Shown: piece after piece, positions 37,501-46,704 of the stretch
Numbering within the stretch: position 1 is the stretch's first letter
Layout of the letters: every line of letters starts with the position of its first letter
Origin: Enterovibrio coralii
GTDB lineage: Bacteria; Pseudomonadota; Gammaproteobacteria; Enterobacterales; Vibrionaceae
Direction of reading: 5' to 3'
Length of the DNA: 64,000 bases
NCBI RefSeq assembly: GCF_001559595.1
Contig: NZ_LNTY01000006.1
Coordinates: 558,001 to 622,000 of the forward strand
The notes under the pieces: model-generated
What the model saw: only the letters and a program-made list of their open reading frames with translations
The model's database searches: none
Told to the model about the DNA's origin: nothing
Program-made: the position numbers and the translations under genes

Positions 37501-39112
37501 TCTAGCAGGCGGCAACACCACTTGTCCGGTCGATCTTGGCGATAAACTCATTCAAATGAACATGGTTTATGGCGCAGATGCGGGCGAATACGCAGGCCAA
37601 ATGAACCCAAGCTACCCGTTGAACTACATGGAGAAGCCACTGACCCGCTTGATGTTGGGTCGTTCATTCTGGGATTACGATGTTGTTGTGGACATTCGCC
37701 CGTTCCCAGGTGAGCCAAACGGTAATCTAATAGGCGGCGCATCATTAACGCTGGATATGAGCAACAATACAGCGGCGTATTATGCGGGCAACCGTCAAGC
37801 AACGGGTCAATGGGCTATCGCACATCAGCCGTTTACTGTTTCCGTCTCAGGCAACACTGCACCCGTTAAGGTCACTGTCGGCCTTCATGATGACCTAACA
37901 GGCCGTGAGAAGCACGAACTGGCTCTGAAGCGACCACCTCGCATGCAGATGACCTTCACTGTTGCAAGCTCTGAAACCTTCACCGTGCCATATGGCGGTT
38001 TGATTTACGTTCAAGGAGGCAACAGCGACAACGTCAATATCACCATTGATGGTACTGTTGACGCACCACTTTATGACTCGGCGCAAAACGGTTGGGTGAA
38101 CGATCTTAGCTCTGCGGCACCAATTGGCGACGTGGTGTCTGACAGCTTCATCTTTACGGCACCGAAAGCAAACCTGCAGGCAGCAAACTTCACGGGGGGC
38201 GTAACGCAATTCGCCGACGAGCTGGATATGTTTGCGAATGATTTGAATGACTTCTATGCGAAGGATGAAGGCATCGACGGTTCGACGAACCGTGCAGCGA
38301 CCCATCCAAGCATTCCGAACAACCGTCATGCGTTCGTGAATGATGTTGCCATCAGTATCGGTGCAGCTCACTCAGGCTATCCTGTGATGAACAGCAGCTT
38401 CAATACCCAAAGCAACAACATCAACACCGATCCTCTCAATAGTTGGTTGCTATGGCACGAAGTCGGTCACAATGCTGCACAAGCTCCGCTAACCGTTGAA
38501 GGCGCGACAGAAGTTGCCAACAACGTACTGGCTTTGTACATGCAGCAGAAATACTTTGGTGCAATGCATCGCGTTGGCAGTGACATTCGTATCGCACCTG
38601 AATATATCAAGGCAGAGCATGGACACGCATGGGGTGCTGGCGGCCCAGGTGAACGTCTTCTGATGTTTGCACAAATGAAAGAGTGGGCAGAAACCGAGTT
38701 CGACATTTCGAACTGGTACCAAGACGCACAACCAAGCTACTACAGCGATAACTTGGGCTTAAAAGGCTTCAACTTGTTCAAGTTAATGCACCGTTTGACC
38801 CGAAATGCGAATGACGCTGCTATCACTCATAACGGTGACAACAAGTGTTACAACACTGGCCTGAATGCAAGTGACGCGCTGATGCTTTGTGCCTCATATG
38901 CGGCGCAAACAGATCTGACTGAGTTCTTTGAAGCTTGGAACCCAGGCACTGTGGCAACCATTCTGCCAGGCGTTTCTACTCCGCAATATGTGGGGGGCAT
39001 TTCGAACCAAGGACGTGCAGCGGTGAAAGCACTTAACTTACCGAAACCGCAGCGTAATCCGCTCGACATCAAGTCAGTGACGATTTCGACGCCGGCTGTA
39101 TCAAGTCTCTAA
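34569..39112 (+). CDS. SslE/AcfD-family M60 zinc metalloprotease lipoprotein, frameshifted
   Basis: Giant surface lipoprotein; the family (E. coli SslE/YghJ, V. cholerae AcfD) includes mucin-degrading, type II-secreted proteins. A signal with lipobox TALVGC (Cys18) is followed by a Thr/Pro/Asp-rich linker with repeated PDTG. The M60 domain in the last third has the zinc motif HEVGHNAAQ and the downstream EGATEVANN glutamate. The frame breaks near 36988; one restored base gives [17 protein letters not shown] and 1514 residues, the AcfD size. The second piece is otherwise open from 37106. Two terminators follow. No acf or type II secretion genes are adjacent. Confidence 0.88.
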
Positions 39113-39128
39113 TCGCGTGATTTTTCCT

Positions 39129-39154
39129 AAGCCCCTCTCGTAGGGGCTTTTTTA
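39129..39154 (+). terminator. Terminator of the M60 protease gene
   Basis: AAGCCCCT / AGGGGCTT stem, 5-base loop, six T. Confidence 0.88.
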
Positions 39155-39181
39155 TAGCTAAATTCGAAAGGTACAGACGAA

Positions 39182-39208
39182 AAAAAGCCACCGTTTCGGT
39201 GGCTTTTT
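39182..39208. terminator. Second, bidirectional terminator
   Basis: AAAAAGCCACCG / CGGTGGCTTTTT 12-bp stem with three-base loop, 28 bp after the first. The intergenic stretch to about 39650 shows no gene or RNA that I recognise. Confidence 0.8.
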
Positions 39209-39686
39209 GATTCATCTCTTTAAGTTGAAAATCGAATACTGTGGTGTTGCCGTAACTTGCGTTTTGCTCGCTTGCTCGTTATGTCGAGCGTCCTAGCCGC
39301 GTGATATGTACACATGGGCTCTTTGGATGCGAAGCCTTTCACTTAAAGTGGCGTATTCCTACGCTGATGTAACATTCCAAATTGTTATGACACCCAAACT
39401 GCCAGTCTCACTTTCTGGCGGAGTCGAGCAGAATGCCCGTCCTAGATTCGTCTAAATTGCCTGAGTGCAATTTGATTATAGGGCAACCAATTCGCGCCGC
39501 TACGTCTCATTTTTACGATTGTGACGGGCTTTCCGAATATTGATTTTGGCTCCTAAATTCGTGCGTTTCAGGCAAGATTTATGCTTTAAATTTAACTGCA
39601 ATTTTCATGCAAGGACGAACCTTGACGCAGGTCATTCAAAGCAAAAAGAAAATAAGACTTGCTGCACAAAACGCCACTCTTTATGC

Positions 39687-39692
39687 GTATAA
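39687..39692 (+). promoter_or_regulatory. Sigma-70 -10 element candidate for the TDT permease
   Basis: Perfect TATAAT 33 bp upstream of the preferred ATG 39725. The -35 is not convincing (TTGCTG is too far away). It supports the later start, since it lies inside the longer open frame. Confidence 0.35.
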
Positions 39693-39724
39693 TGACAGCC
39701 GGATTTAAAGCACTTCTTTTGTTC

Positions 39725-40675
39725 ATGGATGTTAGTTTGACTGTTTTCCACTCGCCGTTTCGTTTTATTCCCACTGCACAAGCGTCTTTGGCAATGGCCT
39801 TCTTTGGCTTGGGTACGGCATGGGCGTTATACCATCCCATTACGGGGACATACTCGCGTCCACTTTTATCGACAATCGGCATTCTTCTGATTGCGCCCGT
39901 ATGGTTGAAATACCTGTTCGAGCCTAAACGCTTTTGCCAAGACCTGCGTGACCCGCTATACGGCAGCTTGATGGCACCCATGACCATGTCACTGCTTCTG
40001 ATGGCTGACTTTCTTGCAGAAATTCACGTCGAAGCCGCTGCCATTGTCTGGTATCCAGCCATGACCATGCATATTTTTATGGCCGCTTACTTCTTCTTCC
40101 ATCAAGCGAAGACGTTTGAGAAATGCAACATCTACCCGAGCTGGTTCCTTTATCCTGTCGGGTTGATAAGCAGCACGCTCGCGGGGCCAAAGCTCGGCTT
40201 TGATCATGAATCGGCCATGCTCGCCCATGTTTGCATTGGGGCTTACTTTTGTATGTTGCCTTTTGTGCTTTATCGCCTGTGCTTTTTGGAAAGCTTACCG
40301 AGAAATTCACGCCCCGTTTTAGCCATTATGGCTGCGCCAGTTAATTTGGCTCTCACCGCTTATTTAGTGAATCTCCCGTCGCCGGATCCTGTTCTTGCCG
40401 GTGCGCTGGCTGGCGTCGGTATCATGATGACGCTGTTCGTCTACCTCTGTTACTTCGACTTACTCAAAGAGCCATTTCAGCCAACCATTGCGGCATTAAC
40501 CTTTCCATCAGTGATAAGTGCCGTTGCGATGGAACGCTTAACGCTCTGGCTGGGCACCGATTTCCCGCATTGGTCATGGCTTGAAAGGTTGGGGTTGTTT
40601 GAGCTTGTCGTCGCAACCCTGCTGGTAACTTGGGTGAGCGTTGGATATATCCGCCACTACGGGTTTGGACGCTAA
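39725..40675 (+). CDS. TDT-family (TehA/SLAC1-like) membrane transporter
   Basis: About 316 residues with ten predicted helices in the TehA/SLAC1 arrangement: an N-terminal FIPTAQASLAMAFFGLG, then NIYPSWFLYPVGLISSTLAG and IMAAPVNLALTAYL, which are the family's conserved helix starts. Members export tellurite, sulfite or dicarboxylates or act as anion channels; the substrate is not predictable. The frame is open from 39659, but a TATAAT sits inside that extension, so ATG 39725 is preferred without certainty. Ends at a bidirectional terminator. Confidence 0.8.
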   Translation: MDVSLTVFHSPFRFIPTAQASLAMAFFGLGTAWALYHPITGTYSRPLLSTIGILLIAPVWLKYLFEPKRFCQDLRDPLYGSLMAPMTMSLLLMADFLAEIHVEAAAIVWYPAMTMHIFMAAYFFFHQAKTFEKCNIYPSWFLYPVGLISSTLAGPKLGFDHESAMLAHVCIGAYFCMLPFVLYRLCFLESLPRNSRPVLAIMAAPVNLALTAYLVNLPSPDPVLAGALAGVGIMMTLFVYLCYFDLLKEPFQPTIAALTFPSVISAVAMERLTLWLGTDFPHWSWLERLGLFELVVATLLVTWVSVGYIRHYGFGR

Positions 40676-40684
40676 AATGAGACT

Positions 40685-40708
40685 AAAAAGCCCCTGTTGG
40701 GGCTTTTT
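40685..40708. terminator. Bidirectional terminator
   Basis: AAAAAGCCCC / GGGGCTTTTT with TGTT loop between the convergent TDT and LysR genes; it reaches the LysR stop codon. Confidence 0.88.
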
Positions 40709-41609
40709 ATTTTTCGCCTAGTTCGTCAATCACAAAATCGATAAAGCTTCGAACTTTCGACGACATGTGCTTTCTGCTCGGGTAGACAAGGTAGATTTCA
40801 ATTTGAGTGCGGGGATACTCCGCAAACAGTTCCACCAGCTCGCCAGTGCGCAATTCATCCCTCATATTAAAACGCGGCGTTCGAATAATTCCCCTTCCCT
40901 CCAAGCACATTGAAAGGATCAATTGAGAGCTGTTTGAAGTCATAAAGCTGTCTACATTGACCTCAATAAGGTCACCGTTCTTTTCTGAATATCGCCACGT
41001 ATTGTAGTTCGGCAAGTTGGTATAACTGATCACGCGATGATCTTTCAATTCACTTGGATGCGTTGGTGTACCGTTTGCTTTTAAATAGTCTGGCGATGCC
41101 ACCGTCACTCCTTCTGACGTCATAAACTTCCGACTAATCAAACTGGAATCTTCGAGGTATTGGGTCGCTCGAATAGCGATATCAATGCCTTCTGCGACCA
41201 AATCAATCTTGCGGTCATTGAGTTCAACATCAAAGGTAATGTCTGGATAGGTGTCGGTGAATTTGCGAATGAGCGGTGCTAACGTGATCAAGCCAAAACT
41301 GGTTGGACAGCTAATCTTAAGATGGCCTTTCGGCGTGCTTTGATGCCCCAGCATTGCACTTTCCAACTGCGCCGCGTCTTGCACGATCTGACGACACTGT
41401 TCGAAGTAGAGTTCGCCTTCCGGTGTCAGGTTCAAGGTTCGCGTTGTGCGATGAAGTAGCCTAACCCCTAACCTTTCTTCTAACTTGTTAATTTCTTTAC
41501 TGATGTAAGACGTTGAGTGTCCCGTTTTCTCTGCCGCCTTTGTAAAGCTTCCATACTTTATGACTTCAGTAAAAATCACCATGCCATCAAAAAGCTGTGT
41601 ATTCATCAT
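40707..41609 (-). CDS. LysR-family transcriptional regulator
   Basis: About 300 residues. N-terminal winged helix (FTEVIKYGSFTKAAEKTGHSTSYISKEINKLEERLGVRLLHR) and a periplasmic-binding-like effector domain (GHLKISCPTSFGLITLAPLI). Typical of the DsdC/CrgA-like 'HTH_1 plus substrate' group. ATG 41609 or 41606 has GGAA upstream; TTG 41618 is less likely. Divergent from the VOC/quinone reductase operon, which it probably activates. Confidence 0.9.
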   Translation of the reverse strand: MMNTQLFDGMVIFTEVIKYGSFTKAAEKTGHSTSYISKEINKLEERLGVRLLHRTTRTLNLTPEGELYFEQCRQIVQDAAQLESAMLGHQSTPKGHLKISCPTSFGLITLAPLIRKFTDTYPDITFDVELNDRKIDLVAEGIDIAIRATQYLEDSSLISRKFMTSEGVTVASPDYLKANGTPTHPSELKDHRVISYTNLPNYNTWRYSEKNGDLIEVNVDSFMTSNSSQLILSMCLEGRGIIRTPRFNMRDELRTGELVELFAEYPRTQIEIYLVYPSRKHMSSKVRSFIDFVIDELGEK

Positions 41610-41678
41610 TTGTTCCAATCGCTTTCCTTTTCATCAAGCATAACGAGATTAGGCGTCATATGGAAACAATCCTTCCAC

Positions 41679-41693
41679 ATTAACCCTATTAAT
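41679..41693. promoter_or_regulatory. LysR-type T-N11-A dyad
   Basis: ATTAACCCTATTAAT, with symmetric ATTAA/TTAAT arms and a T-N11-A core, lies between the divergent LysR gene and the VOC gene, about 60 bp before the latter. Confidence 0.45.
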
Positions 41694-41752
41694 CTTTGTA
41701 AGAGAAGCAATTAAAGTAGATAGCAAGTTAAGGGAATAAAGCAGGCAGACTC

Positions 41753-42160
41753 ATGAAAGAGCTAACACGAGTGAATCACATTGGATTGCGAGTCAGCAGC
41801 TTCGAAGCAGCAACGGCGTTTTATGGAAAGCTGGGCTTTGAGTATGTTGCCGGACCAAGCGGCCCAGAGCCCGTCGCAATTGTTGAGCATCCTTGCGGCA
41901 TCAACATCAACTTTATTTTAAATGCGTCGAATAACGACGGCATAAATGTGCTGATGGACAGTAGCGAGAAATTGACGGGGTACACTCATGTTGCACTTGA
42001 AGTCTCGAGCATTGATTCCGTCATAGAGAATCTAGAAAACCTGAACATTCCGCTGTCTGGTGGACCTATGTTCCACCCAACAGGAACCTCGATCTTCATC
42101 CGGGACCCAGACAGAAACGTGATTGAATTTATTGAGTACAAAGGCACTAGCCAACTTTAA
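41753..42160 (+). CDS. VOC-family (glyoxalase/dioxygenase-like) protein
   Basis: A 135-residue protein of the vicinal oxygen chelate superfamily. N-terminal module HIGLRVSSFEAATAFYGKLGFEYV has His at the metal position. The second module has GYTHVALEVSSIDSVIENL and ends in FIRDPDRNVIEFIEY, supplying the usual metal Glu. It resembles lactoylglutathione lyase-type detoxification enzymes, but substrate is unknown. Likely first gene of an operon with the FMN reductase 22 bp downstream. Confidence 0.85.
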   Translation: MKELTRVNHIGLRVSSFEAATAFYGKLGFEYVAGPSGPEPVAIVEHPCGININFILNASNNDGINVLMDSSEKLTGYTHVALEVSSIDSVIENLENLNIPLSGGPMFHPTGTSIFIRDPDRNVIEFIEYKGTSQL

Positions 42161-42181
42161 ACCGAATTTGAGGAAAGACAT

Positions 42182-42709
42182 ATGAAACTATTAGCGTTCG
42201 CAGCATCAAGCAGCTCCCAATCTATCAACAAAGCACTGGTCACTTACGCAGCAAGTCTTGTAGAAGGTGCCGAAGTAGAAGTTCTGGATATCAACGACTA
42301 CGAAATGCCGCTGTTCAGCTCTGACCGCGAAGCAGAATTGGGTCAACCAGAGCAAGCTAAAGCATTCTTCCAAAAGATTGGAGAAGCGGACGCAATTATT
42401 GTGTCATTCGCAGAACACAATGGTTCTTACACGGCGGCGTATAAAAACTTGTTTGACTGGACGTCACGCATCAACCAGAAAGTGTACCAAGGTAAGCCTG
42501 TGGTTTACTTGGCAACCTCTCCTGGTCCTGGCGGTGCGCAAACTGTTTTAGGTTCTGCGTCAACCAGCGCACCTTACTTTGGTGTTGACTTGAAAGGCTC
42601 GCTGTCGATTCCAAGTTTCTACGACAACTTCGATATGGAAACGCAGCAGTTGAACAACCCAGAGCTTGTTGATGCGCTGAAATCTGCAGTAAGTGCATTG
42701 GCTAACTAA
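42182..42709 (+). CDS. NADPH-dependent FMN reductase / quinone reductase-like
   Basis: A 175-residue flavodoxin-fold enzyme. FMN-phosphate loop AFAASSSSQSINKALV at the N-terminus, PLFSSDREA, and the AEHNGSYTAAYKNLFDW and TSPGPGGAQTVL segments are those of NAD(P)H-dependent FMN reductases (ChrR/azoreductase clan). GAGGAAAG precedes the ATG. Together with the VOC protein it suggests handling of quinones or reactive carbonyls under LysR control (inference). Confidence 0.88.
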   Translation: MKLLAFAASSSSQSINKALVTYAASLVEGAEVEVLDINDYEMPLFSSDREAELGQPEQAKAFFQKIGEADAIIVSFAEHNGSYTAAYKNLFDWTSRINQKVYQGKPVVYLATSPGPGGAQTVLGSASTSAPYFGVDLKGSLSIPSFYDNFDMETQQLNNPELVDALKSAVSALAN

Positions 42710-42790
42710 GGCTTCTACACCAAGGGCTTCGGACTCGCCCCTAGAGCTTGATCTTTAGCACTTGGCATTTAAGGTTGAGGCAATACGAAA

Positions 42791-44232
42791 ATGAATAACG
42801 CATTGCTAGAAAAACCTATTGGTAGCGCGCTGGTCTTTATGGCCGCGCCTACTGCCATCGGAATGCTTCTTACTTTTTTGTTCCAATTGGTTGATACCTA
42901 TTTTATCGGTCAATTGGGTGTTAAAAGTCTCACCGCAATCAGTTTTACCTACCCTGTCTATATCCTTATTGTTGGCTTCTTTATGGGCATCGCCGCTGGG
43001 GTCTCTGCGGTGGTAGGCAAGTTGCTCGGTGAAAAGGAAACATCACGTGCCGCATATTTGATTGTCCTGTCGCTGTGCTTATTTGCGGTTATCTCAGGGG
43101 GAGTCGGTGTATCTGGCTACCTCATGGCTCAACACTGTTTGAAGTGCTAGGCATGACTCCGCATCTTTATTCACTTGTGAGTGAATACATTAACCCTCTG
43201 TTTTTCGGCATGCCCTTGCTAAGCTTTGTGCTTATCGCAAACGCCTCTCTGATGGCCAAGGGTGTGATGGTTAAGCCGATGATCGTCATGGCTATTGGCG
43301 GGCTAACGAATCTAATCTTTGACTACCTACTCATATTTGGTATGGGTTCAATTCCAGCAATGGGGTTATTCGGTGCAGCATTAGCGACGGTATTATCTTG
43401 GGCTGTCATGTTGTTTATGATGCTAGTTCTCTTGAGCAAAGAAAATTTGCTTCCGTCCAAGCAAATACCCGTGCCGTCGAAAACCGCGCTCAAGGAAGAT
43501 CTTCTCAGTGTATTCACCCTCTCCACACCAGCCATTGCTGCGCAAGTGCTGACGCCCATCAGCGTCGCTGTGATAACCCGATTGGTGTCAGACCACGGAG
43601 AGCAAGCTGTGGCCGCATATGGGATTGTTACTCGCATTGAATCATTAGCACTGACTGGCATACTCGCGCTTAGCGTCATCGTGACACCGCTTGTCGCACA
43701 AAACTACGGAGCATATCGCCAAGGCAATTTAAGCTTCCTTCGCCTTGATAACGTCATCGCGCTATCCGGTCGCATGACAGTCTATTGGGGAGTAATCTGT
43801 TATCTTGTGTTGGCACTGGTGGGAGAGCACTTCATCGCACTATTCACAAGCAACACAGACATTATCCGAATCGGCTACCAGTATTTGCTGATTGTCGGCC
43901 TATCTTTTCCCGCGTTCGGGTTGGTATTGATTACCGCTTCGTTTTTTAACGGCGTACAACTGCCTTCCTTGTCATTAAAACTGACATTGGTGAAATCACT
44001 GCTTCTCACGCTACCTTTGGCTGCCGTCGGTGCCTACTTCTCTGCATCATGGATTTGGGCAAGCCTAGCGGTGGCTAATGTTCTGGGTGCAGTTTATGCA
44101 GGGAAATTATTGTATCGGTGGCTGGCAGAACAAGAGACATCGCTAACCGAAGCAAACGCTTCGATAATGGGTGATTACCTCTCAGATTTGAAACTCTTAG
44201 GAAGAAAACTTAGTCGGCAGAAATCAGTGTGA
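42791..44232 (+). CDS. MATE-family efflux transporter, frameshifted
   Basis: Twelve-helix Na+- or H+-driven drug/organic cation exporter. N-terminal LFQLVDTYFIGQLGVKSLTAISF is the MATE signature. The first frame ends near 43150; the remainder reads on from LFEVLGMTPHLY in another frame. Restoring one A in CAA(A)CACTG near 43131 joins them (MAQTLFEVLGM), giving 480 residues. Second-half marks are ANASLMAKGVMVKPMIV and GIVTRIESLALTGILALSVIVTPLVAQNYGA. It may belong to the same detoxification group as the two genes upstream, though 81 bp separates them. Confidence 0.88.
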
Positions 44233-44268
44233 ACTGCGATTTGAAAGAAAGAGGCAGCCTGAGTCCAA

Positions 44269-44292
44269 CCCAGACCCAGACCCAGACCCAGA
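44269..44292. repeat. Hexanucleotide microsatellite (CCCAGA)x4
   Basis: Four perfect tandem copies of CCCAGA in the short gap between the convergent MATE and ureG genes, just downstream of both stops. A length-variable tract is plausible but outside coding sequence. Confidence 0.75.
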
Positions 44293-44302
44293 CTGTCAGT
44301 GT

Positions 44303-44923
44303 TTATCCCGCTTTTTTCAGCATGCCCTCAGATTCCAAGAAGTGGATTATCTCGCTTAATCCTTTTTGCTCTTTAAGATTGGTAAACACATAGGGCTTCG
44401 TCGGTCTCATTCTCGCCGTGTCCGAGTCCATCACATCAAGATCGGCTCCCACATAAGGTGCTAAGTCGATTTTGTTGATTACCAGCAGGTCTGATCGCGT
44501 AATGCCTGGGCCACCTTTACGAGGAATTTTCTCCCCTTCAGCGACATCGATAACGTAAATAGTTAAATCGGCCAGCTCGGGGCTAAAGGTTGCACTCAAA
44601 TTGTCACCACCACTTTCGATGAATACCAAATCCAAGTCCTGATGCAGCTTTGCCAACCCTTCAACCGCTTCGAGGTTCATCGACGCATCTTCACGAATTG
44701 CTGTATGTGGGCAGCCGCCGGTTTCCACACCAACTATACGATCAGCACTCAAGGCTCCGGCTTCGTTCAGAATACGCTGATCTTCTCGGGTATAGATATC
44801 ATTGGTCACCACGGCTACCGAATAGTCGTCGCGCATCGCTTTACAAAGCACTTCCAACAATGCCGTTTTCCCTGAGCCAACAGGTCCACCGACACCGACC
44901 CGTAGTGGCTGTTTATAGCTCAT
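44303..44923 (-). CDS. ureG: Urease accessory GTPase UreG
   Basis: SIMIBI GTPase that delivers nickel and drives urease assembly with UreF and UreD. P-loop GGPVGSGKT, metal-binding [13 protein letters not shown] (Cys-Pro-His), [16 protein letters not shown] and the guanine motif [13 protein letters not shown] are all present. ATG 44923 has AAGGAG at ideal distance; TTG 44929 is in frame. Last gene of the urt-ure cluster, 206 residues. Confidence 0.96.
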   Translation of the reverse strand: MSYKQPLRVGVGGPVGSGKTALLEVLCKAMRDDYSVAVVTNDIYTREDQRILNEAGALSADRIVGVETGGCPHTAIREDASMNLEAVEGLAKLHQDLDLVFIESGGDNLSATFSPELADLTIYVIDVAEGEKIPRKGGPGITRSDLLVINKIDLAPYVGADLDVMDSDTARMRPTKPYVFTNLKEQKGLSEIIHFLESEGMLKKAG

Positions 44924-44935
44924 CCGCAACTCTCC

Positions 44936-45610
44936 TTATGACCGGAATAAACGTGAATACTGGTTTTCATGACAACTCGACGCAATCGCCTGTGCAGGGG
45001 CAAAGTTCCCGATGTCGTCTTCTTGGATACATCTCGACTGTTCGACGGCTTCATCTAAGGTTTCGGATAAGCTAATCAACATTCGCTGACCCGATGTTTG
45101 ACCAAGGGGGATCAGCTTCACTCCAGCCATAACCGTGTTTTCTAGCCAACTCCACGCGTAGCCACTGCATAGATCATCAATGGAAATGCCCCATTGAACC
45201 CCGGCATAAGCAAATCCAGAAAGCGGGTTATGAGCCACCATAGGATGCGCCGCAGCTTTCTCATCAAGCATCTCTAGTTGACACAGAAGCTTTGCCATCG
45301 TCTTGCCGCGCTGCTGTTCTTCTTGGCGCAATTCCATTGTTTCTCGGCTGGCATATAGCCATTCGCTCCAGCGTTGGATGGCAGGCGTGTCGTCACTATC
45401 AAAGCCATCATACAAACGCCGAAGAATGGGTAACTCCAAATTCGCCAAACTGTCCAACGCAATGCTTTCTAGCCAGTTTTTAAAGCTAGATTCATCATCA
45501 ACCCAACCCTCCTCAATCGCCCATTCAAGGCCTTGTGAATAGCTAAACGCGCCTACCGGCAGCGACGGGCTAATCAGTTGGAACAATCGATAATCGGCGT
45601 GCTTATTCAT
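44936..45610 (-). CDS. ureF: Urease accessory protein UreF
   Basis: 224-residue helical protein that acts as GTPase-activating/fidelity factor for UreG in the UreDFG complex. Diagnostic N-terminus LFQLISPSLPVGAFSYSQGLEWAIEEGWV and C-terminal LIPLGQTSGQRMLISL are conserved. Sits 12 bp before ureG and after ureJ in the operon. Confidence 0.95.
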   Translation of the reverse strand: MNKHADYRLFQLISPSLPVGAFSYSQGLEWAIEEGWVDDESSFKNWLESIALDSLANLELPILRRLYDGFDSDDTPAIQRWSEWLYASRETMELRQEEQQRGKTMAKLLCQLEMLDEKAAAHPMVAHNPLSGFAYAGVQWGISIDDLCSGYAWSWLENTVMAGVKLIPLGQTSGQRMLISLSETLDEAVEQSRCIQEDDIGNFAPAQAIASSCHENQYSRLFRS

Positions 45611-45635
45611 CCCAGCCAGATCCCGTTACTTTGCT

Positions 45636-46208
45636 CTACGCGATAAGGACGAAAAATACGCCGCTAAGTCCCATCGCAATCGAAAGCTTTTCAAGGCTAA
45701 TCAATGAGCCTGCTCGCTCTCCACCGACTAACAAGACGGTTGCAGCAACGATAAAACCTGCCGCAAAGGCATTGGAAGTAACATGCGCGCCATGCATAAA
45801 GCTTGAGATACCAATAACAACAAACGCGAGAACGGCTGAGAGCTGTGCAATGGTACTGAAGCCCGTACTTTTCATGCCCGCAGACATCGCCGCTAAAAAC
45901 AGCGCACCCACCAGAAGCGGAAACATCGGGGAGGTTTCAGTTGAGACAAACGCACTTTGAATCGCGAAGAACACAAAGCCCAACAAGCTAAAGGTGACTA
46001 ACAGCTTTGCCTTCACACTGGAAAACTGAGAAATCAACACGCCCATAGCAAGCCACGTCACGATGTGCAGAACGCTGGTGAAAGGATGAAGGAAGCCATC
46101 GATAAAATGGTGTTCACTTAGGCTGTGCGCTGACGGCTCAAGCGTATGTGCAGCGACCGAGCCTGAAAACGCGACCAATACCCCTGCGAGATAACGTCCT
46201 AATTTCAT
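45636..46208 (-). CDS. ureJ: HupE/UreJ-family nickel membrane protein
   Basis: A 190-residue membrane protein with a signal-like first helix and about six further helices. His-rich motifs HPFTSVLHI and SSFMHGAHVTSN are those of HupE/UreJ, thought to mediate nickel entry. Placement between ureE and ureF supports UreJ. Nickel supply to the urease is the inferred role. Confidence 0.88.
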   Translation of the reverse strand: MKLGRYLAGVLVAFSGSVAAHTLEPSAHSLSEHHFIDGFLHPFTSVLHIVTWLAMGVLISQFSSVKAKLLVTFSLLGFVFFAIQSAFVSTETSPMFPLLVGALFLAAMSAGMKSTGFSTIAQLSAVLAFVVIGISSFMHGAHVTSNAFAAGFIVAATVLLVGGERAGSLISLEKLSIAMGLSGVFFVLIA

Positions 46209-46240
46209 TTTTGTATCTCCCTAAACGCGAAAATAGAAAT

Positions 46241-46696
46241 CTAATGGTGATGATGGTGACCTGACGAGTGTCCGCCATACGCGCCGCTTTCAGGCTCGAA
46301 AGGTGCGAATTCGACGACGACTTCACCGCCCAATAATCCCACCATGTCATCTAAAACATGATCATGTTGATAGCGTACCCAGCCATCTCCCATTTGGAGG
46401 GGGACATGACGATTGCCTAGGTGGTAACTCAATCTGGCCAGTAAGCGGGCGTTGCTGGCGTGAACGGTAGACACTTTTTCATCTGCAGCGATAACACGTA
46501 CCCGTTCACCAGATTCCGACACAAGGAGGTCACCACCCCTTACGGTATGACCGCGAGGCAGAAATAGCCCAGCTTCTCTCCCATCATCTAACGTCACCTT
46601 GAGTCGGCTTTTAATGCGCGCATCAATTCCGAGGTGAATCGTTGGTAACGCTTCTTTCTCATCAACGCCAGTTTCAATCCGTGTAAATTCGAGCAT
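46241..46696 (-). CDS. ureE: Urease accessory metallochaperone UreE
   Basis: About 151 residues. An N-terminal beta domain (KSRLKVTLDDGREAGLFLPRG) and a C-terminal Ni-binding domain (YHLGNRHVPLQ). It ends in a natural His-rich tail GHSSGHHHHH, the nickel store known from Klebsiella UreE. I choose ATG 46696 (MLEFTRIETG) with GAGGGAC upstream; the open frame back to 46756 overlaps ureC and lacks a ribosome site. Confidence 0.94.
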   Translation of the reverse strand: MLEFTRIETGVDEKEALPTIHLGIDARIKSRLKVTLDDGREAGLFLPRGHTVRGGDLLVSESGERVRVIAADEKVSTVHASNARLLARLSYHLGNRHVPLQMGDGWVRYQHDHVLDDMVGLLGGEVVVEFAPFEPESGAYGGHSSGHHHHH

Positions 46697-46704
46697 TTTG
46701 TCCC

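Noticed and set aside
39209..39658. Possible structured RNA between the M60 protease and TDT genes
   Set aside because: Only short dyads such as GCCAG/CTGGC were visible; no known RNA family signature.
46241..46270. Pentahistidine end of UreE as a cloning tag artefact
   Set aside because: His-rich C-termini are natural in UreE proteins, and the coding context is continuous.
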